This document shows positions 1 to 6,953 of a stretch of 7,691 bases of DNA, piece after piece. Origin of the DNA: Thermodesulfatator sp. (GTDB lineage Bacteria > Desulfobacterota > Dissulfuribacteria > Dissulfuribacterales > QOAL01); NCBI GenBank assembly GCA_003978135.1, contig QOAL01000124.1, forward strand, positions 1-7,691, written 5' to 3'. The notes below the pieces were generated by a model. It saw nothing but the letters and a program-made list of their open reading frames with translations. It did no database searches and had not been told where the DNA came from. The translations under genes were made by a program, and so were the position numbers. The stretch's first letter is position 1. Each line of letters begins with the position of its first letter.

Positions 1-1600
1 AGAAAGATTCATGGAAGCTGCAAGGGAAGGGGATAGTTATGCCCTGGTAAATCCCAGGACACACCAGGAGGTAAGAAGGCTTCCTGCGTCTGAGATACTT
101 TCAGAAATTATCCATTCTGCATGGTCAAGCGGTGAGCCGGGAATAATATTCCTTGACCGGATAAATCGTTCGAATCCGACTCCGAAACTAGGGGAGATTG
201 AAAGCACCAATCCATGCGGTGAACAGCCCTTACTGCCCTATGAGTCATGTAATCTGGGTTCCATCAACCTCGGAAAGTTCATAACACCGGACAAGGAGAT
301 AGACTTTAGGGGCCTAAAGGAAATTGTTTGGGATGGCGTGCATTTTCTGGACAACGTGATTGATGCCAACAAGTTCCCCCTGGATGAGATAAGGCAGATG
401 ACACGAAAGACCAGAAAGATAGGTCTTGGAGTCATGGGATTTGCAGACCTTTTGATAGCACTGGGAGTTCCCTATAATTCAGCCAGAGCCGTGGAGATTG
501 CAAGGCAGATCATGACGTTTATCGAAAAGGAGTCCAAGGAGGCATCTGCAGCCCTGGCGGAAAAACGGGGTAATTTCCCTGCCTACAAGGGAAGCATCTA
601 CGATAATCCAGAGACACCTTTCATGAGAAACGCAACCACTACAACCATAGCCCCAACTGGCACTATCAGCATCATAGCTGGCTCCTCAAGCGGCATCGAG
701 CCTCTTTTCGCTGTGAGCTATATTAGAAAGGTCCTGGATGGCAGTGAATTGGTAGAGGCCCATCCCATGTTCGTTGAGGCCATGAAGGAACGGGGGCTGT
801 ATAGCCAGGAGTTAATGGAACAGATTGCTGAGTCCGGTTCGGTTCAAAATATTGACGAGGTCCCGGAGGATCTGAAGGAAATTTTCATAACCTCTATGGA
901 TGTGAGTCCAGAGGATCACATAGCCATACAGGCAGCCTTCCAGGAATCTACTGATAATGCCGTGTCAAAAACCATAAATTTTCCGGAACAGGCAACAGAA
1001 GAAGAGGTCAGGCGGGCTTATATGTTGGCGTGGGAAAAGGGCCTCAAGGGTATAACTATCTACCGTTATGGCAGCCGTCCAATTCAGGTGCTGAATCTCA
1101 GGAAGAAAAAGACCGGCACCCAGGAGCCGGAATGCGTGTGTGCTCCCAACGGAAAGATAGCGCCAAGGCCCAGGCCGCTCCGGACACACGGTGTTACCGA
1201 AAGGGTCAGGACAGGCTGTGGCAATCTTTATGTAACCGTGAACTGGGACGACCATGACTTCTGCGAGGTTTTTGCCCAGATGGGAAAAGCAGGGGGATGT
1301 GCCGCCTGTCAGATAGAGGCTGAAAGCAGGCTTATCTCCCTGGCCCTTCGTTCAGGTGTGAGCCCCCGGGTAATCATAAAGCAGCTTTCAGGGATCCGCT
1401 GTCCGTCGCCCAGCTGGGTGGAGGGAAAGCAGATACTATCCTGCCCGGATGCCATGGCAAAGGTATTAGCTTCCGTGGCTAACGTGGAAGTAAAGGTGGA
1501 TGATCATACGCTCATGGCATGTCCTGATTGCGGTTCTGTGCTGGAAATGGAAGAAGGGTGTCTGCTCTGCCGTTCCTGCGGCTTTTCAAAGTGCAGTTGA
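1..1600 (+). CDS. nrdJ: Vitamin B12-dependent (class II) ribonucleotide reductase, C-terminal part
   Basis: This enzyme reduces ribonucleotides to deoxyribonucleotides in the cytoplasm, using adenosylcobalamin to make a thiyl radical. The frame is open to the left edge (codons E-R-F precede the Met at position 11), so the N-terminus is missing. By comparison with Thermotoga NrdJ, about 250 residues lie upstream, including the first redox cysteine. Counting from the Met at 11, the signature NPCGE is at residues 67-71 (radical Cys69, Glu71) and the partner redox cysteine is Cys80. The 11-residue spacing between the two cysteines matches the family. PTGTIS at 215-220 is the conserved phosphate-binding loop. 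A TSCPD-type C-terminal domain covers about 400-490. The tail carries a zinc-ribbon-like set of cysteines (504, 507, 517, 520, 523, 528) of the kind that shuttles electrons to the active site. It ends in TGA and is followed after 24 bp by a co-directional gene. No disruption is visible. Confidence 0.96.
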   Translation, partial: ERFMEAAREGDSYALVNPRTHQEVRRLPASEILSEIIHSAWSSGEPGIIFLDRINRSNPTPKLGEIESTNPCGEQPLLPYESCNLGSINLGKFITPDKEIDFRGLKEIVWDGVHFLDNVIDANKFPLDEIRQMTRKTRKIGLGVMGFADLLIALGVPYNSARAVEIARQIMTFIEKESKEASAALAEKRGNFPAYKGSIYDNPETPFMRNATTTTIAPTGTISIIAGSSSGIEPLFAVSYIRKVLDGSELVEAHPMFVEAMKERGLYSQELMEQIAESGSVQNIDEVPEDLKEIFITSMDVSPEDHIAIQAAFQESTDNAVSKTINFPEQATEEEVRRAYMLAWEKGLKGITIYRYGSRPIQVLNLRKKKTGTQEPECVCAPNGKIAPRPRPLRTHGVTERVRTGCGNLYVTVNWDDHDFCEVFAQMGKAGGCAACQIEAESRLISLALRSGVSPRVIIKQLSGIRCPSPSWVEGKQILSCPDAMAKVLASVANVEVKVDDHTLMACPDCGSVLEMEEGCLLCRSCGFSKCS

Positions 1601-1624
1601 GCCGTAATCCCTTCAACCAGTGAG

Positions 1625-2173
1625 ATGCCTTTTTTGAATAAGCCGACTTGTTTCAAAGTCCTTTTCAGCTCATGTGCATCAGCCGTTATTCTGGCAGTCT
1701 TTTTCATGCTATGTCATTGTCCTGTTGACGCGAGGAATGGCGACAGGCTTCCAGGGAATGCCCTGGATCCCTGGGGCAAAAAGGGGAGCAGCAACCAGGG
1801 ATTTTCAGAATGCGTATTAGTCATTCAGGTTACCGGCCTTGAGCCTCCTGTGGGAATCCTGAGACTTGCCCTGTATGCGGACAGAAGAAGTTATCAGGAC
1901 AGGAACAATCCTGTCAGGTCTGTGGCAACGGAGATCAAAAGCTCCAATGCGACAATAGAATTCCATGGCCTGCCTCCCGGGGAATATGCTGTCATGATGT
2001 ATCATGATGCCAATTCAAACAACAGGTTTGATAAATTATTGGGGCTGCCCAGGGAACAATACGGGTTCTCGAACAACGCCAGGCCTGGCTTCGGGCCTCC
2101 TGATTTTGAAGAGGTCAAGTTCAGGGTATGTGCCGGCAAGGTAACATTCCTGAAAATCAAGGCGCAATTATAG
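1625..2173 (+). CDS. Secreted DUF2141 family protein
   Basis: This is a 182-residue exported protein of unknown function. The N-terminus has a signal peptide: a hydrophobic stretch at about residues 11-30, followed by V-D-A at 34-36 as a likely signal peptidase I site. Cys30 and Cys32 do not sit in a good lipobox. The rest matches the DUF2141 pattern: a first beta strand ending in V-T-G-L (69-72), an LPPGEYAV turn (116-123), the DxNxN...D loop at 128-136 (D128, N130, N132, D136), which resembles a metal-binding loop, and a P-R-E-Q-Y-G-F-S-N-N segment near 142-151. Mature-part Cys63 and Cys169 lie in the first and last strands and might form a disulfide (inference). The ATG is the first usable start: its frame has the nrdJ stop codon upstream and no other start codon between. 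The Shine-Dalgarno is weak (GTGAG directly before ATG), which suggests translational coupling to nrdJ. The family match is solid; the role is unknown. Confidence 0.85.
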   Translation: MPFLNKPTCFKVLFSSCASAVILAVFFMLCHCPVDARNGDRLPGNALDPWGKKGSSNQGFSECVLVIQVTGLEPPVGILRLALYADRRSYQDRNNPVRSVATEIKSSNATIEFHGLPPGEYAVMMYHDANSNNRFDKLLGLPREQYGFSNNARPGFGPPDFEEVKFRVCAGKVTFLKIKAQL

Positions 2174-2180
2174 GCTGACC

Positions 2181-2184
2181 GAGG
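2181..2184 (+). promoter_or_regulatory. Short Shine-Dalgarno (GAGG) supporting a TTG start for comEC
   Basis: GAGG ends 8 nt before the TTG at 2193. The next in-frame ATG is about 29 codons on and would remove the first membrane segment, so TTG is preferred. The site is short and the start is rated as probable. Confidence 0.5.
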
Positions 2185-2192
2185 CTCCAGGG

Positions 2193-4682
2193 TTGAAAGC
2201 AAAGGATGCCAGGAACCAGTATCTCCTTGTACCTGCCCCCCTTTTCCTGGTACTCGTTCCCTTTGCTGCGGGTATATTTATGGCAAGGGGCATGTCAGGG
2301 CTCTCGTGCCAGGACATCTTTTTCATATCCGCATTTTTCCTTTTTAGCCTTGCTTTGTTCATGTTGTCTTTGAGGGTCAAGGCAAATCCTGGCGGTCCCG
2401 TGGACTGGAATAACTGCGTCCTGCTTTGTCTTTCTCTTTTTTTGCTGGTTGTTACCGGCTTTGTCCACTGCAAACTGGTCATAAATCATCTCAACCAGCA
2501 AGAAAACTTCCTTTCAGCCCTCTCGGAATCTGGAGGCGAGCATGTATTCACCGGCTTTGTTCTGGATGCACCTGTTCCAGTGAAGGAGGGATGCAGAAGC
2601 CGGGTCATGGTCCAGACCATGGAAGAGCCTGGCAGAAGCAGCAGGGTAATGGAGAAACTTGCCGTAACCTTCAGGGGAACATCCTGGCAGTATCTTGGGC
2701 CCGGGGATTCAATCCGTTTTTCAGCACATATCAGGAAGGTAAGAAATTTTAAGACTCCAGGTGCCTTTGATTATGAAAACTGGTGGGCACTAAGGGGTAT
2801 AAAAATAAAGGGATACTGCAACAGCCAGCTCAGGCTTGCAGTTTTGAAAGACCATGGCCGTGAATTTTCGTCCAGTATTCATATCGGGATCCAGAAAATC
2901 AGGCACAAAATTATGAAAGATATAGATGCCTTCTTTCGAGACCAGGATTCCAGGGCAGTGGCCATGGCCCTCCTGACAGGAGAAAAGGCATGGTTTGGCC
3001 CCAAGTTCAGGGAGGTCTTTTCCATGTTGGGCCTGGGACATCTGCTTGCTGTTTCAGGGCTTCATATGGCACTGGTGGCCCTTTTCACCGGCGGTTGCGT
3101 GCGCTTTTTGCTGGGGCGCAGTGAATGGGTGCTTCTCCACCTTGATGTCAGGATGATTTCGTGTATGGCCGCAGTGGCAGCCTGTTTTTTCTATGCTGCC
3201 TTGGCAGGTTTTTCACCATCCAGTCTAAGGGCATTTATCATGGTTGCCGTAATTGGCATTTCTTTATTTATCAGGAGGCCTTACACCTTGCTGAATTCCC
3301 TTGCCCTGGCGGCCTTGATACTACTGGTCCTTAGCCCTTTCTATCTCTTTGATATCTCGTTTCAGTTGTCCTTTTTCGTTGTCTTCTTTTTAATTCAGTA
3401 TGCTCCCTTTTTGGCAAGACCTGGGAAATATTTTGGAAGGAGGATTGTTGAGCTATCCCTATTGAGTATGGTATCTTTTATTTTTGCCTTACCCCTGGTA
3501 GCCTTTTATTTCCATCGGTTTGCACTTCTGGCTATTCCCCTTAACATAATTGCTGTTCCCCTGACAGAATTCTTGATCCTGCCCTGGCTGCTAACAGGAC
3601 TTGTCCATTCAGTCATGTTCAATTTCTTGCCAAATATCTTTTGGTCGTTCTCTCTTTTATTCATGTCCCTGCTGAAGGACCTGGTCACTGGATGCGCAGC
3701 AATCCCTGGCGTAAACAGTCATGTCCTGCCTCCGTCAATAGCCCAGGTTTGCCTCATCACAGCCTTTTTTATAGTCCTGCCAGCAGCCAGGATAAGTAAA
3801 AAGGCCAGGAGTCTTGTATTTGTCATTATTGGGGCCTTCTTTTTCCTTTTAGCCCAAGGCATCTATCACAGGAGATATTCGGATGAACTGGTTCTTCACG
3901 TGCCTGATGTAGGCCAGGGATTGTGCCAAGTAGTTGAGTTTCCCTACGGGAAGGTCATGGTGACAGATGTGCCAGGGTCCCAGGGCTTTGATGTTGGGCG
4001 CATGGTTGTTGCGCCTTTTCTGAGGAGACTTGGTATAAGCAGGATTGACGTCCTGGCAGTGTCTCATCCGGAGATGGACCACATGGCAGGGATTCCATCC
4101 ATACTCAAGGAGTTTGAAGTCCGCCAGCTCTGGATGCCCACTTATGACAATCCCGGCCTTGCCGCCTGGTCAGAGACAATGGAACTGGCAAATAAAAAGA
4201 ACATTCCCGTCAAGAGGAGAAACCGGATTTCCAAAGTGAGCATGGGACCGGGAGCAACAGTGACAGTGATACCATGCAGGAAGTGTCCGGATTCCATGTC
4301 GAGAAATGCAAGATGTCTTGTATTCAGCCTTGAATACAAGTCAAAGACTATTCTTTTGACTGGAGATATAGATAAATGGAGAGAGAAAAGGCTGGCACGG
4401 TCTCTTGATATTTCAAGCCAGATTCTTATGGTGCCTCACCATGGCAGCAGGACATCCAGCAGCATTTCATTTTTAAAAGCAGTCTCGCCACATATTGCCA
4501 TTTGTTCTGTGGGATATAAAAACGTATTTCATCTTCCATCCAGACTGGTCATGAAGCGCTACGAAAGCCTGGGAATTCCAGTTCTAAGAACAGACAAGGA
4601 CGGAACAATTACCGTAAAAATCCAGGGCAATGGTACCGGATTAGTCAGGACATATTCGGGGCAGGACATAAGAAGGTTTTAA
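2193..4682 (+). CDS. comEC: ComEC/Rec2 family DNA uptake channel protein
   Basis: This inner-membrane protein conducts single-stranded DNA into the cytoplasm during natural transformation. It is 829 residues, typical of the three-domain form. Hydrophobic segments at about 11-30, 41-60 and 75-93 are followed by a DUF4131/OB-like soluble region (about 105-215) with the hallmark K-T-P-G-A-F-D-Y at 187-194. The Competence membrane domain (about 250-530) carries HLLAVSGLHM at 283-292 and GFSPSSLRA at 339-347. A C-terminal metallo-beta-lactamase domain starts near 565: DVGQG at 572-576, the metal motif HxxxDH at 625-630, Asp725 in LTGDID, HHGS at 749-752 and His780. All expected metal ligands are present, so a nuclease-competent fold is likely, although activity is not proven for the family as a whole. 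It begins with TTG 19 bp after the DUF2141 gene and is the last gene of the operon. Partner competence genes are not in the window. Confidence 0.95.
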   Translation: MKAKDARNQYLLVPAPLFLVLVPFAAGIFMARGMSGLSCQDIFFISAFFLFSLALFMLSLRVKANPGGPVDWNNCVLLCLSLFLLVVTGFVHCKLVINHLNQQENFLSALSESGGEHVFTGFVLDAPVPVKEGCRSRVMVQTMEEPGRSSRVMEKLAVTFRGTSWQYLGPGDSIRFSAHIRKVRNFKTPGAFDYENWWALRGIKIKGYCNSQLRLAVLKDHGREFSSSIHIGIQKIRHKIMKDIDAFFRDQDSRAVAMALLTGEKAWFGPKFREVFSMLGLGHLLAVSGLHMALVALFTGGCVRFLLGRSEWVLLHLDVRMISCMAAVAACFFYAALAGFSPSSLRAFIMVAVIGISLFIRRPYTLLNSLALAALILLVLSPFYLFDISFQLSFFVVFFLIQYAPFLARPGKYFGRRIVELSLLSMVSFIFALPLVAFYFHRFALLAIPLNIIAVPLTEFLILPWLLTGLVHSVMFNFLPNIFWSFSLLFMSLLKDLVTGCAAIPGVNSHVLPPSIAQVCLITAFFIVLPAARISKKARSLVFVIIGAFFFLLAQGIYHRRYSDELVLHVPDVGQGLCQVVEFPYGKVMVTDVPGSQGFDVGRMVVAPFLRRLGISRIDVLAVSHPEMDHMAGIPSILKEFEVRQLWMPTYDNPGLAAWSETMELANKKNIPVKRRNRISKVSMGPGATVTVIPCRKCPDSMSRNARCLVFSLEYKSKTILLTGDIDKWREKRLARSLDISSQILMVPHHGSRTSSSISFLKAVSPHIAICSVGYKNVFHLPSRLVMKRYESLGIPVLRTDKDGTITVKIQGNGTGLVRTYSGQDIRRF

Positions 4683-4721
4683 GGCAACTATTTTGTAGTG
4701 CAGCATTCTTGAGGGGAGAGC

Positions 4722-4770
4722 ATTCCCTGTTTGTCCTCATAACGAGACGTTTCTTCCAAGATTTTACCAA
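4722..4770 (+). repeat. 49-bp intergenic repeat, copy 1
   Basis: It is bounded by ATTCCCTGTTTGTCC (4722-4736) and CAAGATTTTACCAA (4757-4770). The copy at 6905-6953 on the minus strand has the same 15-mer exactly and the second block with one base fewer. The spacers are 20 and 21 nt, so the two copies have equal total length. The spacers differ, but each can form a small hairpin: here CTC/GAG with T-A and G-C pairs outside and one bulged C, around the loop ATAAC. Confidence 0.75.
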
Positions 4771-4806
4771 GGCGAAGCCGGGGGGTTAGCCTAAGCACTA
4801 GAAGGG

Positions 4807-4822
4807 CACAGCAGCTGCTGTG
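4807..4822. repeat. 16-bp perfect palindrome
   Basis: CACAGCAGCTGCTGTG is fully self-complementary. As RNA it would give a six-pair stem with an AGCT loop; as DNA it could be a dimer-binding site. It has no T-run after it, so it does not look like an intrinsic terminator. It lies in the gap between two convergent genes, where an operator is not expected. Confidence 0.7.
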
Positions 4823-4936
4823 TTAGCAGGCACTTAAAGTACATTGAGCAAGTATGCGCACCTGCCGCCTTGCATCTATACCAGCCTTATACCGCTTACT
4901 GGAGGGAGCTGCTGCAAGACACAATGATCAGTTACC

Positions 4937-5962
4937 CTATGATGGATTATGATTACAGGCGTGTTCAAGAACAGAAATCACATGTTTCATGTCTGGGGGA
5001 ATGGGTGTTTCCACGGAAAGCTCTTTGCCCGTGACCGGGTGCTTGAAACGCAAACAGGCAGCATGAAGCATCTGCCGCGTGATCGAAACCTTCAGCCCTC
5101 CTGTTCTGATTACCTTGGGACCTCCATACAAGGTGTCTCCAAGAAGCGGATGCCCAATATGGCTCATATGTACCCGTATTTGGTGAGTCCTGCCTGTATG
5201 AAGTATGAGTTCCAGCAATTGTGCAGGTCCAAGCTGCCTCAAAACTCTATATTCTGTAACAGCCATGCGGCCACGTGCCTGGTCAACAGCCATCTTTGTC
5301 CGTTGCCTTGGATGTCGCGCAATGGGCAGATCAATGATGCCTTTTTTATCTGGCAATCTGCCAAGGACAATGGCGGTGTATCTTTTCTGAATCTCTCTTT
5401 TCTTGAAAATCCTTGCAAGGGCCTGATGAGCCTGATCATGTTTGGCTGCTATTATCAGGCCTGATGTATCCTTGTCCAGCCTGTGAACGATTCCAGGACG
5501 AAGTTTACCCCCAATTCCGGAAAGATCACTGCATCTTGACAGAAGGGCGTTTACCAGGGTTCCCTGAAGGTTTCCTGCTCCAGGATGGACAACCATGCCA
5601 GGCTCCTTGTGGATGATAATTATGTGCTCATCCTCAAAGACTACCTTGAGAGGTATATCTTCCGGTACTAGATCAATGGGATCTGGAGGGGGAACACTGA
5701 CTGTGATTCTATCGCCAGGCTTAAGTTTTTTTCCGGTCTTCTTTAATCTCGAACCACATACAGTTACATGGCCGCCTTCTATAAGCGACTGAATTCTGGA
5801 TCGTGAAAGGTCAGGAATAACAGAGGCGAGAAAGGCGTCGGTCCTGAGGCCGCTGCTCGTGGTGTCTACAGTAAGGGAGATTTTCTCGGGAAGCTCTTTC
5901 TCTTTGTTGGAATCCGTGTTGATTGCACCTTTTGTTTGGCCTTGTGGCAAGGGCGGTTTCAT
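4937..5962 (-). CDS. rluD: RluA/RluD family 23S rRNA pseudouridine synthase
   Basis: This enzyme converts specific uridines of 23S rRNA to pseudouridine; RluD-type enzymes act on helix 69 (E. coli positions 1911, 1915, 1917). The protein has 341 residues. A polar N-terminal tail (1-35) is followed by an S4 RNA-binding domain (about 38-90, with R-T-D-A-F-L-A-S and S-R-S-R-I-Q). The catalytic domain carries HRLDKDTSG at 160-168 with catalytic Asp163, and the conserved HTGRTHQIRVHMSHIGHP segment at 255-272 followed by LLGDTLYGG at 273-281. S4 domain plus this motif set favours RluD over RluA or RluC, though the exact target uridines cannot be read from sequence. An in-frame TAA six bases upstream makes the ATG the first possible start. 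No Shine-Dalgarno is evident before it, which is odd for a gene 140 bp from its neighbour; a TTG at codon 5 is the only near alternative. Confidence 0.93.
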   Translation of the reverse strand: MKPPLPQGQTKGAINTDSNKEKELPEKISLTVDTTSSGLRTDAFLASVIPDLSRSRIQSLIEGGHVTVCGSRLKKTGKKLKPGDRITVSVPPPDPIDLVPEDIPLKVVFEDEHIIIIHKEPGMVVHPGAGNLQGTLVNALLSRCSDLSGIGGKLRPGIVHRLDKDTSGLIIAAKHDQAHQALARIFKKREIQKRYTAIVLGRLPDKKGIIDLPIARHPRQRTKMAVDQARGRMAVTEYRVLRQLGPAQLLELILHTGRTHQIRVHMSHIGHPLLGDTLYGGPKVIRTGGLKVSITRQMLHAACLRFKHPVTGKELSVETPIPPDMKHVISVLEHACNHNPS

Positions 5963-6063
5963 TGGAATTTATCAGCCAGGCGGGAAATATCCAGGGCAAA
6001 AACTATATGCAAAAAGATGAGAGAAACAGCTGGTTGCGTTTCCAACGGCAATGACACCGCCTG

Positions 6064-6085
6064 CCGGTTTAAAATGTAAAACCGG
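6064..6085 (-). other. Hairpin just after carD, possible weak terminator
   Basis: CCGGTTT (6064-6070) and AAACCGG (6079-6085) form a perfect 7-pair stem with an 8-nt loop. It begins about 17 nt after the carD stop codon. On the minus strand it is followed by GCAGGCGG instead of a T-run, so it may stabilise or process the carD mRNA 3' end more than terminate it, leaving rluD open to read-through. Confidence 0.4.
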
Positions 6086-6102
6086 GAAAAGGGTCAAAGA
6101 TG

Positions 6103-6642
6103 TCAGACGTCCGTTTTCATTTCCAGGAGCATTTCAGGAGCTGGTTCTGTCTGGACATCCTCTACACCGAAAATGGATTCTATGCCCTTTTCTACCTCTT
6201 CTTCCTTTCTGTTCCTGGCAATAGAAAGTTCCTTTACCAGCAAGGCCTTGGCGGTCTCCAGCATCTTTCTTTCACCAAAGGAAAGCGGTTTGTCCATCTG
6301 GAGGATGTACAGGTCTCTGAGCACTGCGGCAAGATCAAATATGGAGCCTGTTTTGATCCTTTCCATGTATTCTCTGTAGCGCCTGTTCCATGTCTGAGGA
6401 GTAAATTTTATATCCTTTTCCTCAAGAATGGAATAGACCCTTTCCACGTCCTTTTTGGATATAACAGACCTGAGGCCTACTGTCTCGGTGTTGTTCTTGG
6501 GGATCATGATTTTCATGTCATTTTCCAGGATTCTCATGACATAAAAAACCAATGTAGAGCCCCCGATTTCCTTTTCTTCAATGGCTTCTATCAGTCCAAC
6601 ACCGTGGGCAGGATAAACTGCCAAATCGCCTACTTTAAACAT
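6103..6642 (-). CDS. carD: CarD/CdnL family RNA polymerase-binding transcription regulator
   Basis: CarD-type proteins bind the RNA polymerase beta subunit through an N-terminal RID domain and stabilise open promoter complexes through a helical C-terminal domain. The protein has 179 residues. The RID domain (about 1-65) opens with the classic M-F-K-V-G-D-L-A-V-Y-P-A-H-G-V-G. The C-terminal domain includes WNRRYREYMERIKTGS at 85-100, with Trp85 in the place of the minor-groove wedge tryptophan of the family, then L-R-D near 108-110 and LSFGERKMLETAKALL (120-135). A short acidic, proline-containing tail follows residue 158. This is the compact CdnL-like form, without the extra N-terminal or HMGA-like parts of Myxococcus CarD. 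The start is fixed by the family N-terminus. The best Shine-Dalgarno lies unusually far upstream. The gene has its own extended -10 promoter and an upstream dyad. Confidence 0.93.
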   Translation of the reverse strand: MFKVGDLAVYPAHGVGLIEAIEEKEIGGSTLVFYVMRILENDMKIMIPKNNTETVGLRSVISKKDVERVYSILEEKDIKFTPQTWNRRYREYMERIKTGSIFDLAAVLRDLYILQMDKPLSFGERKMLETAKALLVKELSIARNRKEEEVEKGIESIFGVEDVQTEPAPEMLLEMKTDV

Positions 6643-6657
6643 GGCCTGTAATTTTTT

Positions 6658-6663
6658 CCTCCT
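6658..6663 (-). promoter_or_regulatory. Shine-Dalgarno AGGAGG of carD, unusually distant
   Basis: AGGAGG on the minus strand ends 15 nt before the carD ATG, against the usual 5-9 nt. No ATG, GTG or TTG lies in between, and the N-terminal motif rules out a later start. Translation may be reduced or depend on folding of the A-rich spacer. Confidence 0.6.
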
Positions 6664-6671
6664 GATTTCTA

Positions 6672-6688
6672 AAAATCTGTATGATTTT
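6672..6688 (-). other. Small AT-rich hairpin in the carD leader
   Basis: AAAATC and GATTTT flank a 5-nt loop, between the predicted transcription start and the Shine-Dalgarno. The stem is short and AT-rich, so its effect is uncertain. Confidence 0.35.
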
Positions 6689-6703
6689 CTGACGAATTCA
6701 GAT

Positions 6704-6732
6704 ATTATAGCACTTTTTTATGTCTTTTTAAA
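6704..6732 (-). promoter_or_regulatory. Promoter of carD with perfect extended -10
   Basis: The minus strand reads TGCTATAAT (6712 to 6704), a consensus -10 hexamer with the TGn extension. Seventeen bases upstream is TTTAAA (6732-6727), a 4-of-6 match to the -35 consensus. Transcription would start near 6697, giving a leader of about 55 nt. A 5-bp dyad (TCTGA 6688-6692, TCAGA 6698-6702) straddles the predicted start. Confidence 0.7.
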
Positions 6733-6735
6733 CAG

Positions 6736-6765
6736 GCAAATTAAAAAAGCCGTGTTGTAATTTGC
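6736..6765. promoter_or_regulatory. Operator-like dyad upstream of the carD promoter
   Basis: GCAAATTA (6736-6743) and TAATTTGC (6758-6765) form a perfect 8-bp inverted repeat with a 14-bp spacer. Half-site centres are 22 bp apart, about two helical turns, as in sites for dimeric regulators. It spans roughly -39 to -68 relative to the predicted carD start, a position typical of activator sites. The regulator is unknown. Confidence 0.5.
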
Positions 6766-6778
6766 TGAATTGTGGAAT

Positions 6779-6805
6779 AAAAAAAGGGCCTTAGGAGCCC
6801 TCTTT
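6779..6805 (-). terminator. Rho-independent terminator of the lipoprotein transcript
   Basis: On the minus strand AGGGCT, loop CCTAA, GGCCCT is followed by six or seven T residues (6785-6779). The stem is extended at its base by an upstream AAAG pairing with the T-run. The polarity fits transcription from the lipoprotein gene and insulates the carD promoter that lies just beyond. It lies about 170 bp after the lipoprotein stop codon. Confidence 0.82.
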
Positions 6806-6816
6806 CGGTAGTATTT

Positions 6817-6859
6817 CCTGTTTTTACATTCATTTTCCTAAAACAGGGATATGCCCTGT
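6817..6859 (-). other. Two overlapping, mutually exclusive hairpins
   Basis: On the minus strand ACAGGG-CATAT-CCCTGT (6859-6843) can form a 6-pair stem. The bases around 6847-6840 can instead pair with 6824-6817 (CCTGTTTT with AAAACAGG, 15-nt loop). The two folds share bases, so only one can exist at a time. They precede the terminator at 6779-6805. The arrangement resembles an attenuator but follows a gene instead of leading one. Confidence 0.4.
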
Positions 6860-6904
6860 ACCGCCGTGCATCTGCATCACCCTTGGTAACCTGCTAAGCA
6901 GCTT

Positions 6905-6953
6905 TTGGTAAATCTTGAGGGAAATGCTGGTCCCAGGGGGACAAACAGGGAAT
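6905..6953 (-). repeat. 49-bp intergenic repeat, copy 2
   Basis: This is the reverse-strand counterpart of the repeat at 4722-4770. The minus strand carries ATTCCCTGTTTGTCC (6953-6939) and CAAGATTTACCAA (6917-6905). The interval contains GTCCC-CCT-GGGAC, a perfect 5-pair hairpin where copy 1 has a different hairpin. A related TATCCCTGTTTT lies at 6851-6840 on the minus strand, giving the region an imperfect direct repeat at both ends. A further CTGCT-TAGCAG hairpin follows the second block. Confidence 0.75.

Larger units (their letters stand above)
4683..4936. other. Convergent intergenic region, no gene found
   Basis: This stretch lies between the 3' ends of comEC (plus) and the rluD gene (minus). 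All frames are interrupted and no tRNA, SRP RNA, RNase P or tmRNA signature is visible. Neither strand shows a GC-rich hairpin followed by a T-run. The best candidate for the plus strand is a weak stem (GGGA at 4713-4716 with TCCC at 4723-4726) followed by TGTTT. It contains a 49-bp repeat shared with the region after the lipoprotein gene, a 16-bp palindrome, and small inverted pairs (GCAGG 4826-4830 with CCTGC 4861-4865; CTTGCA 4869-4874 with TGCAAG 4913-4918). It could be a decayed mobile repeat or a structured RNA; I cannot tell which. Confidence 0.5.

Noticed and set aside
4722..4770. The 49-bp repeat as remnants of a shared coding sequence
   Set aside because: In each frame the two copies translate differently because of the compensating indels, and stops appear soon after; a relic is possible but not supported.
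4683..4936. Known structured RNAs (6S, SRP, tmRNA, riboswitches such as cyclic-di-GMP or glycine)
   Set aside because: Isolated similarities such as GGCGAAGCC were considered, but none of the required conserved cores or closing helices is present on either strand.
4949..5464. A 171-codon open frame on the plus strand opposite the rluD gene
   Set aside because: It mirrors the conserved catalytic region of the pseudouridine synthase and resembles no protein I recognise.
6002..6007. TATAGT on the minus strand as a promoter for rluD
   Set aside because: The hexamer is good but no acceptable -35 lies 16-18 bp upstream, and the AT-rich surroundings make such matches frequent.
6100..6651. A 183-codon open frame on the plus strand opposite carD
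   Set aside because: It is the antisense of a gene with full CarD family motifs, has no family-like composition of its own and no Shine-Dalgarno.
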